Shown: positions 16,313-25,964, counted from the stretch's first letter. The stretch: DNA of 38,367 nucleotides from Clostridiaceae bacterium (GCA_018378255.1 JAGZXV010000029.1:1-38367), one strand, 5' to 3'. Program-made: numbers and translations. The notes: generated by a model not told the origin, from the letters alone.

Positions 16313-17209
16313 ATGGATAAAACAACAGCAGCATCAAAACGTTGGAAAAAAACCGGATTGGTTTTACTGTTTGTCCTTCCAGCGTTATTCTTTTACGGGA
16401 CTTTCAACCTTCTTGGTATCGCCAGGACATTCTATTACAGTACGATGGATTGGAAGGGCATCAGCGCCAACAAAACATTTATAGGATTGTCCAATTATAT
16501 TGCGGTTGCCAAGGACATGAGCTTTTGGAATTCTTTAAAAAACAACTTAATATTGGTAATTGTTTCTATGTTTATTCAGATGCCGGGCGCGCTGCTTTTA
16601 GCGCTGTTGATTAACAGCAAAATCCGGTTTACAAAATTTTTCCGTACCGTATTCTTCATGCCAATGCTGCTTTCAACGGTAGCAACCGGTATCATGTGGA
16701 TTCTGTTTTATGATCCTAACTTCGGTTTACTTGCAAAACTTATTAAAGCACTTCACATTCCGATGTCTACCGCATTCCTTCAGGGAGGTTCGGCACTTCC
16801 GTCCATCCTGTTGGTTATCTGCTGGCAGTTTATTCCGTATTACATGATCATCTTTAAAGCAGGTTTAACTAACGTTCCTGAAGAACTGTATGAAGCGGCC
16901 AGAATCGATGGAGCTAATTCATGGCAGTGCTTTACCAACATCACCCTGCCTTTGATTGTACCGACTATGAGAACATCTGCGGTCCTGCAGCTGGTTGGAT
17001 CCTTAAAATATTTTGACTTATTCTACGTTATGATGGGCGGTGCGCCTAACGCAAGTACAGAACTTATGGCAACTTATATGTATAAGAAAGGCTTTACGGA
17101 GTTCCAGATGGGATATGCCAGTACCATAGCGGCTTATATGTTCCTGATCTGTTTCGCCTTCGCCTGCGTCTTCTTATATATGACTTCCAGGAAGGGGGAT
17201 AAAGCATGA
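16313..17209 (+). CDS. Sugar ABC transporter permease (MalF/UgpA type)
   Basis: A 298-residue inner-membrane permease with six hydrophobic segments. It carries the cytoplasmic EAA loop EELYEAARIDGANSWQCFTNITLPLI (about residues 193-218), which contacts the ATPase. The N-terminal part (LLFVLPALFFYGTFN) and the YYSTMDW motif are typical of the LplB/UgpA group. GAGGGGG precedes the ATG at 16313. Its stop overlaps the start of the next permease by four bases (ATGA), indicating coupled translation. No ATPase gene is present in the cluster, so a shared MsiK/UgpC-type ATPase elsewhere is presumably used. Confidence 0.93.
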   Translation: MDKTTAASKRWKKTGLVLLFVLPALFFYGTFNLLGIARTFYYSTMDWKGISANKTFIGLSNYIAVAKDMSFWNSLKNNLILVIVSMFIQMPGALLLALLINSKIRFTKFFRTVFFMPMLLSTVATGIMWILFYDPNFGLLAKLIKALHIPMSTAFLQGGSALPSILLVICWQFIPYYMIIFKAGLTNVPEELYEAARIDGANSWQCFTNITLPLIVPTMRTSAVLQLVGSLKYFDLFYVMMGGAPNASTELMATYMYKKGFTEFQMGYASTIAAYMFLICFAFACVFLYMTSRKGDKA

Positions 17210-18039
17210 ATCCAAAGGTAAAGAGAAATTTAGTAAAAGCCTTATTATATGCGGCCTGCATACTTATCCTGATCATAACGGGATTTCCGTTTATTTTCCT
17301 GTTGGTAAACAGCTTTAAGGACATGGCGGAGTATCTGAAAAATATATGGGCGCTTCCAAGCAAGTTTTTCTTTGGAAACTATAAAGCTGTATTTAAACCG
17401 GATTTCCTGCGTTATTTCCTCAACAGTGCATTTGTTTCCGCAGTCAGCGTATCCTTGATTGTTTTGGTTTCTTCCATGATTTCTTTTGCATTTGCCAAGA
17501 TGAAATTCAAAGGTTCCAATGCACTTTACTTTTTAATCATTGCAGGTATGATGATTCCGGTACATACAACTTTGATTCCTACATTTACGTTATTGAGCTC
17601 GATTCATTTGAACGACTCTTTAATCGGACTTTGCGGACCGTATATCAGCTATAATATACCGATTTCCGTATTTATCCTGACCCAGTTCTTCAAAGAGATA
17701 CCAAAGGAGATCGAAGAAGCGGCGATCATCGACGGATGCGATACGGTCGGTATTTTCAGAAAGATCATGATTCCATTGTCAGGAGCGGGACTTTCTACCG
17801 TTACGGTTTATACATTTTTAAATATCTGGAATGAATTTATTAATGCCAATGTTTTGATTAACACAACAGCTAAGAAAACGCTTCCTTTAGGTATCCGTGA
17901 GTTCTACGGTTTCCAGTCCGTTAATATTCCGGCGATTCTTACCGCAATTTTAGTTGGTTCCCTGCCGGTTATCCTTTTATATTTCTTTGCACAGGAAAAA
18001 GTTGTTAACGGTTTGACACAGGGTGCTGTTAAAGGTTAA
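17206..18039 (+). CDS. Sugar ABC transporter permease (MalG/UgpE type)
   Basis: A 277-residue permease with six hydrophobic segments and the EAA loop KEIEEAAIIDGCDTVGIFRKIMIPLS (about residues 166-191). The segments ITGFPFIFLLVNSFKD and NIWNEFINANVLI fit the MalG group. It forms the membrane channel with the preceding permease, with which it overlaps by four bases. The gene ends 17 bases before the GH43 hydrolase, so importer and hydrolases are in one operon. Confidence 0.93.
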   Translation: MNPKVKRNLVKALLYAACILILIITGFPFIFLLVNSFKDMAEYLKNIWALPSKFFFGNYKAVFKPDFLRYFLNSAFVSAVSVSLIVLVSSMISFAFAKMKFKGSNALYFLIIAGMMIPVHTTLIPTFTLLSSIHLNDSLIGLCGPYISYNIPISVFILTQFFKEIPKEIEEAAIIDGCDTVGIFRKIMIPLSGAGLSTVTVYTFLNIWNEFINANVLINTTAKKTLPLGIREFYGFQSVNIPAILTAILVGSLPVILLYFFAQEKVVNGLTQGAVKG

Positions 18040-18056
18040 AGAAAAGGAGGAGAATT

Positions 18057-19634
18057 ATGGGTGTTGCTCATAACCCTATTTTAAAGGGATTTAATCCGGA
18101 TCCGTCAATTATCCGGGTTGGAGACGATTATTATATCGCTACATCTACATTTGAGTGGTTTCCCGGCGTACAGATTCACCATTCCAGGGATCTGATTAAC
18201 TGGAAAGTAGTTGCTCAGCCTTTAAACAGGAGAAGTCAGCTTGACATGGTTGGAGTACCTGATTCCGGCGGTGTGTGGGCGCCATGCTTATCATATTGCG
18301 ACGGAACATTTTATCTGGTTTACACCAATTCCCATACCAAGGACCGGTTAAAGGATACCCATAATTACCTTGTAACTTGTGACAGGATTGACGGCCAATG
18401 GTCGGAGCCTGTTTATATCAACAGTTATGGATTTGATCCGTCCCTGTTTCACGATACGGACGGCAGAAAGTGGTTTGTGACCATGGAAACAGACTTCAGG
18501 GAAGGACGGAACCGTTTTTCCGGGATTCTCCTGGAGGAATATGATGAAAAACAGCAGAAATGCATTGGGCCTGTGAAGAAGATCTTTTTAGGATCAGATA
18601 TTGGAGTGACGGAAGGGCCGCATCTCTATCATTTGGGAGAATATTATTATTTGATTGTGGCAGAAGGCGGAACGGAAAAGGGACATGCGGTTACCGTGGC
18701 CCGGTCAAAACAGATTGACGGGCCTTATGAGATCGATCCGGAGAATCCGATGCTGACGTCCAGGGATAAGCCATGGGCCATGCTGCAAAGGGCCGGGCAC
18801 GCCAGCATCGTGCAGGCTCCCAGCGGCGAATGGTTTATGGTGCATCTGTGCGGACGCCCAATCGGACCGGATGAGGGGTACTGCGTGCTGGGCCGCGAAA
18901 CTGCGCTTCAGAGCATTTATTTTAATGAAGACGGATGGATCCGGCTTACGGGCGGCGGCAATGAGCCGTTTGAATCGGTTACTGTTCCTTATAATGGACA
19001 GATGCCAAAACCCATTCATAAGAAATACACGTTTTCACCGGACACCCCATGGGATATGGATTTACAATTTTTAAGAAGGCCCATGGAGGAAGACACCATG
19101 TCGCTGACGGCCCGGCCCGGCTATATGAGACTGTATGGAAAGGAAAGCCTTCTTTCCAAGTTTAAACAGGCGCTGGTGGCCAGGCGGCAGCAGTCCTTTG
19201 AATTTGAAGCGGTTACGGCCCTTGAGTTTGAACCGGATTATTTCAAACAGATGGCCGGACTTGTTTACTACTATAATACCACCCAGTACTATTATCTGAG
19301 AGTCAGCTATGATGAGGTGATGGGTGGCCGGATGCTGGCAATTTTAAGCTGTGATAACGGGGAATATACGGAACCGTTTGAATATGTAAAACTGCCGGAT
19401 ACGGGAAAAGTGTGGCTGAAAGCAGCATGCGATTATGCGGTTGTTAAGTTTTATTATTCCCTGGACGGAATTAACTACACACAATATGGAAAAGACTGTG
19501 ATGCGCTCAGAATTTCAGATGAACATATTGATACGTCTGCATTTACCGGTGCATTTATCGGTATGTGCGCCCAGGACATGTCAGGGTTTTCAAAATATGC
19601 GGATTTTGAGTATTTTGAATATATAGAAAAGTAA
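18057..19634 (+). CDS. GH43 beta-xylosidase
   Basis: A 525-residue glycoside hydrolase of family GH43 (subfamily 11-like), which removes D-xylose from xylo-oligosaccharide ends by inversion. The five-bladed propeller catalytic triad is intact: D15 in NPDPS, D127 in GFDPSLF and E186 in TEGPH. The N-terminal signature NPILKGFNPDPSIIRVGDDYYIATSTFEWFPG is the classic XynB-type one. The C-terminal 190 residues form a concanavalin-like domain (QQSFEFEAVTALEF through AFTGAFIGMCAQDMSG). There is no signal peptide, so it acts in the cytosol on imported oligosaccharides. GAAAAGGAGGAG precedes the ATG. Arabinofuranosidase side activity is possible in this group. Confidence 0.92.
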   Translation: MGVAHNPILKGFNPDPSIIRVGDDYYIATSTFEWFPGVQIHHSRDLINWKVVAQPLNRRSQLDMVGVPDSGGVWAPCLSYCDGTFYLVYTNSHTKDRLKDTHNYLVTCDRIDGQWSEPVYINSYGFDPSLFHDTDGRKWFVTMETDFREGRNRFSGILLEEYDEKQQKCIGPVKKIFLGSDIGVTEGPHLYHLGEYYYLIVAEGGTEKGHAVTVARSKQIDGPYEIDPENPMLTSRDKPWAMLQRAGHASIVQAPSGEWFMVHLCGRPIGPDEGYCVLGRETALQSIYFNEDGWIRLTGGGNEPFESVTVPYNGQMPKPIHKKYTFSPDTPWDMDLQFLRRPMEEDTMSLTARPGYMRLYGKESLLSKFKQALVARRQQSFEFEAVTALEFEPDYFKQMAGLVYYYNTTQYYYLRVSYDEVMGGRMLAILSCDNGEYTEPFEYVKLPDTGKVWLKAACDYAVVKFYYSLDGINYTQYGKDCDALRISDEHIDTSAFTGAFIGMCAQDMSGFSKYADFEYFEYIEK

Positions 19635-19656
19635 TGATAAAAGGGAGGCGTTAGTG

Positions 19657-21762
19657 ATGGATTTTGAAAAACAGGCAAGGGAACTGGTCAGCAAGATGAC
19701 CCTGGAGGAACGGGCCGGACAGCTTCGTTTCGATGCAATTCCCGTAGAGAGGCTGAATGTGCCCAGATACCATTGGTGGAATGAGGCTTTACACGGTTTG
19801 GCAAGAGCCGGTACAGCTACGATGTTTCCACAGGCCATCGGTCTGGCTGCAATGTTTGACGAGGAAGAGATGCATAAGGTTGGAGATATCGTGGCTACAG
19901 AAGCGAGAGCCAAATACAACGCTTATGCGGGAGAAGATGACCGTGATATTTATAAAGGCCTGACCCTTTGGTCCCCCAATGTCAACATATTCCGCGACCC
20001 CAGATGGGGAAGAGGACAGGAAACTTATGGTGAGGATCCGTATTTAACCTCTGTTTTGGGTGTGGAATTCATTAAAGGCATCCAGGGCGATGGCAAATAC
20101 TTAAAGGCGGCGGCGTGTGCAAAGCATTTTGCGGTTCACAGCGGGCCGGAAGAGCTGCGCCATGAATTTAATGCCGTGGTTTCCGATAAGGATCTTTGGG
20201 AAACTTATCTTCCCGCTTTTGAAGCCTGTGTGGTAGACGCTAAGGTGGAAGGCGTGATGGGAGCTTATAACAGGACCAACGGAGAGCCTTGCTGCGGAAG
20301 CAAACTGCTGATGCAGGATATTTTAAAGGATAAATGGCATTTTGACGGATATTATACGTCTGACTGCTGGGCGCTGAAAGACTTCCATGAAAACCATCAT
20401 GTGACTGATACAGCAACCGAATCTGCGGCTCTGGCCCTTAAAATGGGCTGTGATATCAACTGCGGAAACCTTTACCTGAAGGTGATGCAGGCCTATCAGG
20501 AAGGGCTCGTGACGGAAGAGGATATCACCGAAGCGGCTGTCCGGGTGATCAGAACCAGAATGAGACTGGGTCTGTTTGCTGATGATTGTGAATATGACAA
20601 TATTCCATATGATGTGATCGGATGTAAAGAACACAGAAAAGAAGCTGTTAAAACAGCGGAAAACTCCATTGTGCTGTTAAAGAATGACGGAATTCTGCCG
20701 CTTAAAAAAGATACAAAGAAACTGGCGCTGATCGGGCCCAATGCGGACAGCAGATGGCCGTTGATTGCCAATTACCACGGAACGTCACCAAGGTATGTGA
20801 CGGTTCTGGACGGAATTGAAGAAGTTGCACCAGATGTGAGAATCCATTATTCAGAGGGCTGCCACACCATGAAGGACCGGGTTGAGCGCCTGGCGCTGCC
20901 GGATGACCGTGTTTCTGAGGCTGTAATCGTTGCAAAAGAGGCAGGGCTTGCAGTTGTCTGTGTAGGTCTGGATGAAAGATTTGAGGGCGAGCAGCAGGAT
21001 ACAGGAAACCGGTTTGGTGGTGATGAAGTCAGCATGGCGGATAAACCAACCACAGCTCTTCCCGACAGCCAGATTCATATGCTGGAAGCAGTGATTGAAA
21101 CCGGCGTTGATATAGTCATCGTAAATATGACAGGAAGTGCGGTTGAGCTGAAATGGCTCCAGGATACGCCTAATGTAAAAGCGATTGTACAGGGCTGGTA
21201 TCCGGGCGGAGAAGGCGGACTGGCCGTTGCGAGAATCCTGTTCGGGGATGTGAACCCATCGGGCAAACTGCCGATTACATTCTATGAATCAGCAGAAGGT
21301 ATGCCTTCCTTTACCGATTATGCGATGAAGGGAAGAACCTACCGCTATATGGAAGTTCCGGCATTATATCCATTTGGTTATGGACTCAGCTATACGGATT
21401 ATGAATACAGCGATTTGAAGGCCGAAGAGGATGGAGACGGTGTTAAAGTTACCGTTACGGTAGAGAATAAAGGCTCCCGGGATGGAGAAGAAATCGTTGA
21501 ACTCTATATGAAGGATCTGGAGTCAGAATATGAAGTCAGAAACCACAGGCTGGCTGGATTTAAGCGTGTGGCGCTGAAAGCAGGAGAGAAAAAGACAGTT
21601 ACCCTTTATTTGGGTGAGAAGGCATTCCAGATCGTGGATGACGGTGGAAACAGGCGGAAGGATGGCAGCAGATATGCTGTTTACGTGGGCGGAAGCCAGC
21701 CGGATGAGAGAAGCGCTGAACTGTTGGGTAAGAAACCGTTAATGGTTGAGATAGAGTATTAA
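19657..21762 (+). CDS. GH3 beta-xylosidase/beta-glucosidase
   Basis: A 701-residue family GH3 retaining glycosidase. The nucleophile is D236 in GYYTSDCWAL. The upstream KHFAVHSGPEELRHEFNA and DLWETYLPAFEACV stretch resembles the beta-xylosidase clade of GH3, favouring xylosidase over glucosidase activity. The C-terminal half contains the second alpha/beta domain (VVCVGLDERFEGEQQD) and a FnIII-like tail (VTVTVENKGSRDGEEIVELYM). There is no signal peptide, so it is cytosolic. The ATG at 19657 is preferred to the adjoining GTG at 19654 because GGGAGG sits eight bases before it. It is the last gene of the xyloside operon; the palindromic repeat copy 2 follows. Confidence 0.92.
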   Translation: MDFEKQARELVSKMTLEERAGQLRFDAIPVERLNVPRYHWWNEALHGLARAGTATMFPQAIGLAAMFDEEEMHKVGDIVATEARAKYNAYAGEDDRDIYKGLTLWSPNVNIFRDPRWGRGQETYGEDPYLTSVLGVEFIKGIQGDGKYLKAAACAKHFAVHSGPEELRHEFNAVVSDKDLWETYLPAFEACVVDAKVEGVMGAYNRTNGEPCCGSKLLMQDILKDKWHFDGYYTSDCWALKDFHENHHVTDTATESAALALKMGCDINCGNLYLKVMQAYQEGLVTEEDITEAAVRVIRTRMRLGLFADDCEYDNIPYDVIGCKEHRKEAVKTAENSIVLLKNDGILPLKKDTKKLALIGPNADSRWPLIANYHGTSPRYVTVLDGIEEVAPDVRIHYSEGCHTMKDRVERLALPDDRVSEAVIVAKEAGLAVVCVGLDERFEGEQQDTGNRFGGDEVSMADKPTTALPDSQIHMLEAVIETGVDIVIVNMTGSAVELKWLQDTPNVKAIVQGWYPGGEGGLAVARILFGDVNPSGKLPITFYESAEGMPSFTDYAMKGRTYRYMEVPALYPFGYGLSYTDYEYSDLKAEEDGDGVKVTVTVENKGSRDGEEIVELYMKDLESEYEVRNHRLAGFKRVALKAGEKKTVTLYLGEKAFQIVDDGGNRRKDGSRYAVYVGGSQPDERSAELLGKKPLMVEIEY

Positions 21763-21796
21763 GGGATTCGGTTTGCGCGGAGACAATTATTTTTTA

Positions 21797-21842
21797 ACAT
21801 CAGGGGTGAAGGCATTTTTAAAAATGCCTTCACCCTTCATGT
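21797..21842. repeat. Dispersed palindrome copy 2
   Basis: GGGTGAAGGCATTTTT and its complement meet without a loop, extended outwards to ACAT/ATGT, preceded by TTTTTTA and followed by AAAAAAA. It shares its core and flanks with copies at 9662 and 34723. It lies between the GH3 gene and the dehydratase gene on the same strand and probably ends the xyloside operon. Confidence 0.85.
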
Positions 21843-21867
21843 AAAAAAATTCGAGAGGAAACCTATT

Positions 21868-23583
21868 ATGGAACAGAAAAGTAAAAAAGAGCGTCTGCTT
21901 TGGGCCCAGTTTGATTCTTTGCAGCTGGGCAGCGGCTGGTCGGAAGAGGATATTACGAAGCCGCAGATTTTAATTGAAGATGTATATGGGGATTCCCACC
22001 CGGGAAGCGTTCACTTAAACCAGGTGACGGAACAGGTAAAATGGGGAGTTCTGGAAAAAGGCGGATATGGGGCGAAATACCATATTACCGATATCTGTGA
22101 CGGCTGCGCCCAGGGTCATGACGGTATGAACCTGGTGCTGGCATCCAGGGAAGCAGTCTGTGATATGGTGGAAGTCCATGCCAGCGCGCTGCCTTGGGAT
22201 GGAATGGTGCTTTCCAGCTCCTGCGATAAGTCCATACCGGCACATTTGAAGGCAGCGGCCAGAATGAATATTCCTGCCATATTCCTTCCGGGCGGAAGTA
22301 TGAGGCCAGGGCCTGATATGACCACCTCGTTGGTGGCGGGCGATATTTCGCTGCGGCAGAAGCGTAAGGATGAGATAACAGAGGAAGAGATCAGGGAATA
22401 TAAGATAACAGGATGTCCTTCCGTAGGCGCATGTACATTCCTGGGAACCGCTTCTACCATGCAGTGTATGGCGGAAGCACTTGGAATGGCCCTTCCGGGA
22501 AGCGCCCTCGTTCCGGCAACCATGCGGGATATTCTGGAATATGCCAGACTGGCGGGCAGAAAGATCATGGAACTGGCGGCCAAAGGGGTTACCCCGTCCC
22601 AGATCATCACCCCGGAATCCATGAGGAATGCAATTGTCGTGCACAGCGCCATCGGCGGCTCAACCAATGCCACAATCCATCTTCCGGCAATTGCCAGGGA
22701 AGCGGGATTTGAACTGCCTATCGAATGGTTTGACGAGATCAATCATCAGATTCCACACCTCTGCAATGTGAATCCCAGCGGCCAGCACCTGACGGAGAGC
22801 TTCTGGTTTGCGGGCGGAGTGCCCATGGTTCAGTGGATGTTAAGGGATTATCTGGATTTGGATGTGATGACAGTAACTGGTAAGACTTTGGGAGAAAACC
22901 TGGAAATGATTCAAAAGGACCGTTTCTTTGAACGGAATGTGAGATATCTTCACAACTACGGCCTGGAGCGGGAGGATGTGATTTTCCCGGTTGAAAAGGT
23001 GAAGGAGAATGGTTCCGTAGCGATTTTGAAAGGCAATCTGGCTCCGGAAGGTTCTGTTATCAAATATTCTGCATGTACGGAGGAACTCCGCAGCCATAAA
23101 GGCCCGGCCAGGGTTTATGACAGCGAGGAAGCCGCCCACAGCGATGTGGTCAATAAGAAAATCAACCCGGGCGATATCGTGGTAATCCGCTATGAAGGCC
23201 CAAGGGGAAGCGGAATGCCGGAAATGCTGATGACAACGGAAGCGATTGTATGCGATAAAGATTTAAATGGTTCGGTTTCATTGGTAACAGACGGAAGGTT
23301 CTCAGGAGCCACCAGGGGAGCGGCCATCGGCCATGTTTCGCCGGAGGCGGCAAGAGGCGGTCCGTTGGCATTTATAAGAACCGGAGATATCATTGAATAT
23401 GATGTGGAAAAGAGAACCTTAAATGTAGTGGGGATTGACGGCAGGGAAATGCCCATGGATGAAATAGAAGCAGTTCTTAAAAAACGAAGCGAAGAGGGAA
23501 TTAAAAAATCTTCTGGAAGAAAAGGGCTTTATAAACGATATACCGACCATGCGCTGTCAGCCATGGAAGGCGCCGGGTATTAG
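21868..23583 (+). CDS. IlvD/Edd-family dehydratase, probable sugar-acid dehydratase
   Basis: A 571-residue member of the dihydroxyacid/6-phosphogluconate dehydratase superfamily, iron-sulphur enzymes that convert 2,3-dihydroxy acids (or aldonates) to 2-keto-3-deoxy acids. Probable cluster ligands are C119 in SSSCDKSIP and C189 in GACTFLG. The segment HPGSVHL (44-50) has no cysteine at the position where [2Fe-2S] members have PCN; E. coli IlvD (PGHVHL) also lacks it, so an oxygen-sensitive [4Fe-4S] form is plausible. AIGGSTNATIHLPAIA and TDGRFSGATRG are conserved superfamily motifs. GAGAGGAA precedes the ATG. It is followed by a DapA-type aldolase. The pair suggests conversion of an aldonate such as xylonate to pyruvate plus an aldehyde. 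Confidence 0.88.
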   Translation: MEQKSKKERLLWAQFDSLQLGSGWSEEDITKPQILIEDVYGDSHPGSVHLNQVTEQVKWGVLEKGGYGAKYHITDICDGCAQGHDGMNLVLASREAVCDMVEVHASALPWDGMVLSSSCDKSIPAHLKAAARMNIPAIFLPGGSMRPGPDMTTSLVAGDISLRQKRKDEITEEEIREYKITGCPSVGACTFLGTASTMQCMAEALGMALPGSALVPATMRDILEYARLAGRKIMELAAKGVTPSQIITPESMRNAIVVHSAIGGSTNATIHLPAIAREAGFELPIEWFDEINHQIPHLCNVNPSGQHLTESFWFAGGVPMVQWMLRDYLDLDVMTVTGKTLGENLEMIQKDRFFERNVRYLHNYGLEREDVIFPVEKVKENGSVAILKGNLAPEGSVIKYSACTEELRSHKGPARVYDSEEAAHSDVVNKKINPGDIVVIRYEGPRGSGMPEMLMTTEAIVCDKDLNGSVSLVTDGRFSGATRGAAIGHVSPEAARGGPLAFIRTGDIIEYDVEKRTLNVVGIDGREMPMDEIEAVLKKRSEEGIKKSSGRKGLYKRYTDHALSAMEGAGY

Positions 23584-23586
23584 AGC

Positions 23587-23628
23587 GTGATTGAAAATCA
23601 CATCTGATGGGAGGCAATTTTCAATCAC
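23587..23628. repeat. Hairpin between dehydratase and aldolase genes
   Basis: GTGATTGAAAAT (23587-23598) and ATTTTCAATCAC (23617-23628) are perfect 12-base arms around an 18-base loop. No T run follows, so it is more likely an mRNA-processing or partial attenuation stem than a full terminator. The loop contains GGGAGG, which would be hidden or exposed depending on folding, but no start codon follows it closely. Confidence 0.7.
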
Positions 23629-23661
23629 ACTCAAGAGCAGAAATGGAAAGGGAATATTTGA

Positions 23662-24546
23662 ATGAAAGCAGAATATATTACACCGGCGGTGACGCTGTTT
23701 AAAGAGGACGGCAAGCCGGATTTTGACAGTTTGAAAAAATTATATAACCATTTGATTGACGGAGGAATCAGCGGAATCCTGGTGCTGGGAAGTATCGGTG
23801 AATTCTTTGCTGTTTCGAAGGAAGACAAGATGGATATCATCCGCTTTGCGGTGAATGAGATCAAGGGCAGAGTTAAGGTATTAATCGGAACTAACAGCAT
23901 GATTCCGGGTGAGACCATAGAATTGTCGAATTTTGCGTTGGAATGCGGCGCGGATGGGGTTGTGATCATCCCTCCTTATTATTTCACTCTTACGGACGAC
24001 AGCATTTACGATTTTTATGCTGAGATCGCACAGGAAGTGAAGGGAGATATCTACATCTATAATTTCCCTGACAGGACAGGATATGATATTGCTCCTGAGG
24101 TGATGTTAAAACTGGCTCGGGAATTTTCCAATATTGTGGGATGTAAGGACACAATTCCGGGTGTCGCCCATACGAGAGAGATCATTAAGATGGTAAAACC
24201 GGTGCGTCCGGATTTCAAGGTGTATTCCGGTTTTGACGATAACTTTGCCTATAATGTGATATCCGGCGGAGATGGATGTATCGGCGGGCTTTCCAATGTG
24301 ATACCAGGGTTCTTTAAGGAATGGATGGATGCATTTAAAGAGAACGACTTACAGAAGATTTCAGAGAAACAGCAGGCGGTCAACCGGCTGATGGATATCT
24401 ATGGCGTGGGCGTTCCGTTTGTACCTTATATTAAGACTGCTATGGCTGCGCTTGGAATCATCGATTCTGATAAGGCCACTTTCCCGCTTCCTAAGGCAAC
24501 GAAGGAAGACGTGGAGAAGCTGCTGGAGATTCTGAACAGAAAGTAA
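23662..24546 (+). CDS. DapA-family aldolase (2-keto-3-deoxy sugar-acid aldolase-like)
   Basis: A 294-residue class I aldolase of the dihydrodipicolinate synthase/N-acetylneuraminate lyase superfamily. Visible active-site elements are the carboxylate-binding GSIGE (about residues 43-47), Y133 in YIYNFPDRTG and the Schiff-base lysine K162 in GCKDT. In this superfamily such genes beside an IlvD/Edd dehydratase (for example E. coli YagE with YagF) cleave 2-keto-3-deoxy acids to pyruvate and an aldehyde; that role is inferred here. A true DapA is less likely because lysine genes are absent. AAAGGGA precedes the ATG. It ends at a terminator at 24596. Confidence 0.9.
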   Translation: MKAEYITPAVTLFKEDGKPDFDSLKKLYNHLIDGGISGILVLGSIGEFFAVSKEDKMDIIRFAVNEIKGRVKVLIGTNSMIPGETIELSNFALECGADGVVIIPPYYFTLTDDSIYDFYAEIAQEVKGDIYIYNFPDRTGYDIAPEVMLKLAREFSNIVGCKDTIPGVAHTREIIKMVKPVRPDFKVYSGFDDNFAYNVISGGDGCIGGLSNVIPGFFKEWMDAFKENDLQKISEKQQAVNRLMDIYGVGVPFVPYIKTAMAALGIIDSDKATFPLPKATKEDVEKLLEILNRK

Positions 24547-24595
24547 GCTTCCGGATTGTTTTATTGATTGAAATAAGAGGATGTTAAAAGAATAA

Positions 24596-24624
24596 ATGCC
24601 TTGTGCAACTGCACAGGGCATTTT
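24596..24624 (+). terminator. Terminator after the aldolase
   Basis: ATGCC-T-TGTGC and GCACA-G-GGCAT pair around an AACT loop, followed by TTTT. It separates the dehydratase-aldolase unit from the peptidase-carrier unit. Confidence 0.82.
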
Positions 24625-24753
24625 CTATTGTGGAAACATTGCCCTAAATATGATACAATGATGCAGATTGTATGCTTTTTCAGATAATTTACGGCAAAGG
24701 CGTTGGACAAGGATGTTTAAAGTCTTTTGCTGAGGAAAGCAAGGAGGTTGAGA

Positions 24754-25920
24754 ATGGATGTGAGAGAACGGGTCATGGCCTATATTGATGAGCATGAGCA
24801 GGAGATGATAGAGTTCTGGAAGAACCTTGTACAGCTTGAAAGCCCCTCGGCGGACCCAGACGGTGTTGCTCAGGCGGCGGCTCATCTGGATACATACTGC
24901 GGCGCATTGGGCCTAAGCACAAAAAAATATATTTATGAACATGCAGGCCCAAGTCTGGCCGCATGGACAAAGGAAAGGGCGCTTCCGGGGGTGGCGCTCA
25001 TGGGACACATGGATACGGTTCATGGACGCGGGACTTTTGGTGATCATGCGTTTGTGATAAAGGGGGAAAATGTCCATGGGCCCGGTGTTTATGACTGTAA
25101 GGGCGGAATTGTAACAGCATTCTTTGTAATAAAAGCTTTAATGTATGGGGGATATGATAAAAGGCAGCTCAAAATTCTGTTGTCCGGTGACGAGGAGACG
25201 GCCCATTCCCTCTCAAATGGAGCCAGCCTGGCCTTATATAAGGAGGGGATACAAGGCTGTGCGGCGGCCTTTAACTGTGAAAGCGGCCTTTTAACGGGGG
25301 ATGTGATTACAGAGAGGAAAGGCGGGGCCTCCCTGATTTTCCGGGTTTACGGAATCGCTTCCCACGCAGGCGCGGCACCCCGGGATGGAGCCAGCGCTAT
25401 TAAAGAGGCGGCAAAAAAAATACTGGACATTGAGGCGCTGACAGATTATGACGGAACTACATTTAACTGCGGAACGATTAAGGGGGGCAGCGGTGTTAAT
25501 GTGATTCCCGATTATTGCGAGTTTGGTGTGGGCATCCGGTTTTGCACAAATGAGGAGGAGAAGAGGGCGCTTGCACAGCTGGAAGAAATTGCAAAAAAGG
25601 TATATACAAAAGGCGTGAGAACGGAAATGGAGACGGCAGCGGGCTTTAAAGCCATGGAAAAGACGGAAAAAACAGGGCCGCTGTTTGAAGTATATAAAGA
25701 TTCCTGTATCAAGCTGGGGTACCCGGCGCCCAATATGGTCAGTTCGGGGGGCTGTTCAGACGGGGCTTACGTGGCAATGGAACAGGTTCCGGTACTCTGC
25801 GGGGTAGGCGTCAGAGGCGCTCATAACCATTCCAGAGAGGAATATGCTGTGATCAAATCCATGAAGGAGCGGACCAGGATTCTGGCGGAAACCATACTCA
25901 GCTTACCTGACAATTTCTGA
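24754..25920 (+). CDS. M20-family metallopeptidase (glutamate carboxypeptidase-like)
   Basis: A 388-residue zinc peptidase of family M20 (CPG2/ArgE/DapE type), which removes amino acids from small peptides or N-acyl amino acids. Metal and catalytic residues visible: H85 in MGHMDTVHG, D114 in GVYDCKGG, E147/E148 in SGDEETAHS, E176 in NCESG and a C-terminal His in GAHNHSREEY. The lid domain follows FRVYGIASHAGAAP. There is no signal peptide, so it is cytosolic. I chose the ATG at 24754 after GGAGG; an in-frame upstream start at 24727 would add nine basic residues without a ribosome site. It is followed by a YfcC-type carrier, suggesting import and hydrolysis of one compound. A possible -10 TATGATACAAT lies at 24649-24659. 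Confidence 0.9.
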   Translation: MDVRERVMAYIDEHEQEMIEFWKNLVQLESPSADPDGVAQAAAHLDTYCGALGLSTKKYIYEHAGPSLAAWTKERALPGVALMGHMDTVHGRGTFGDHAFVIKGENVHGPGVYDCKGGIVTAFFVIKALMYGGYDKRQLKILLSGDEETAHSLSNGASLALYKEGIQGCAAAFNCESGLLTGDVITERKGGASLIFRVYGIASHAGAAPRDGASAIKEAAKKILDIEALTDYDGTTFNCGTIKGGSGVNVIPDYCEFGVGIRFCTNEEEKRALAQLEEIAKKVYTKGVRTEMETAAGFKAMEKTEKTGPLFEVYKDSCIKLGYPAPNMVSSGGCSDGAYVAMEQVPVLCGVGVRGAHNHSREEYAVIKSMKERTRILAETILSLPDNF

Positions 25921-25964
25921 TTTAATATGACAGAGAAGTACACATGAAAAACGGAGAAATGATT

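Noticed and set aside
21868..23583. Branched-chain amino acid biosynthesis (true ilvD)
   Set aside because: No other ilv or leu gene is near, a DapA-type aldolase follows, and a second diverged copy lies in another catabolic operon.
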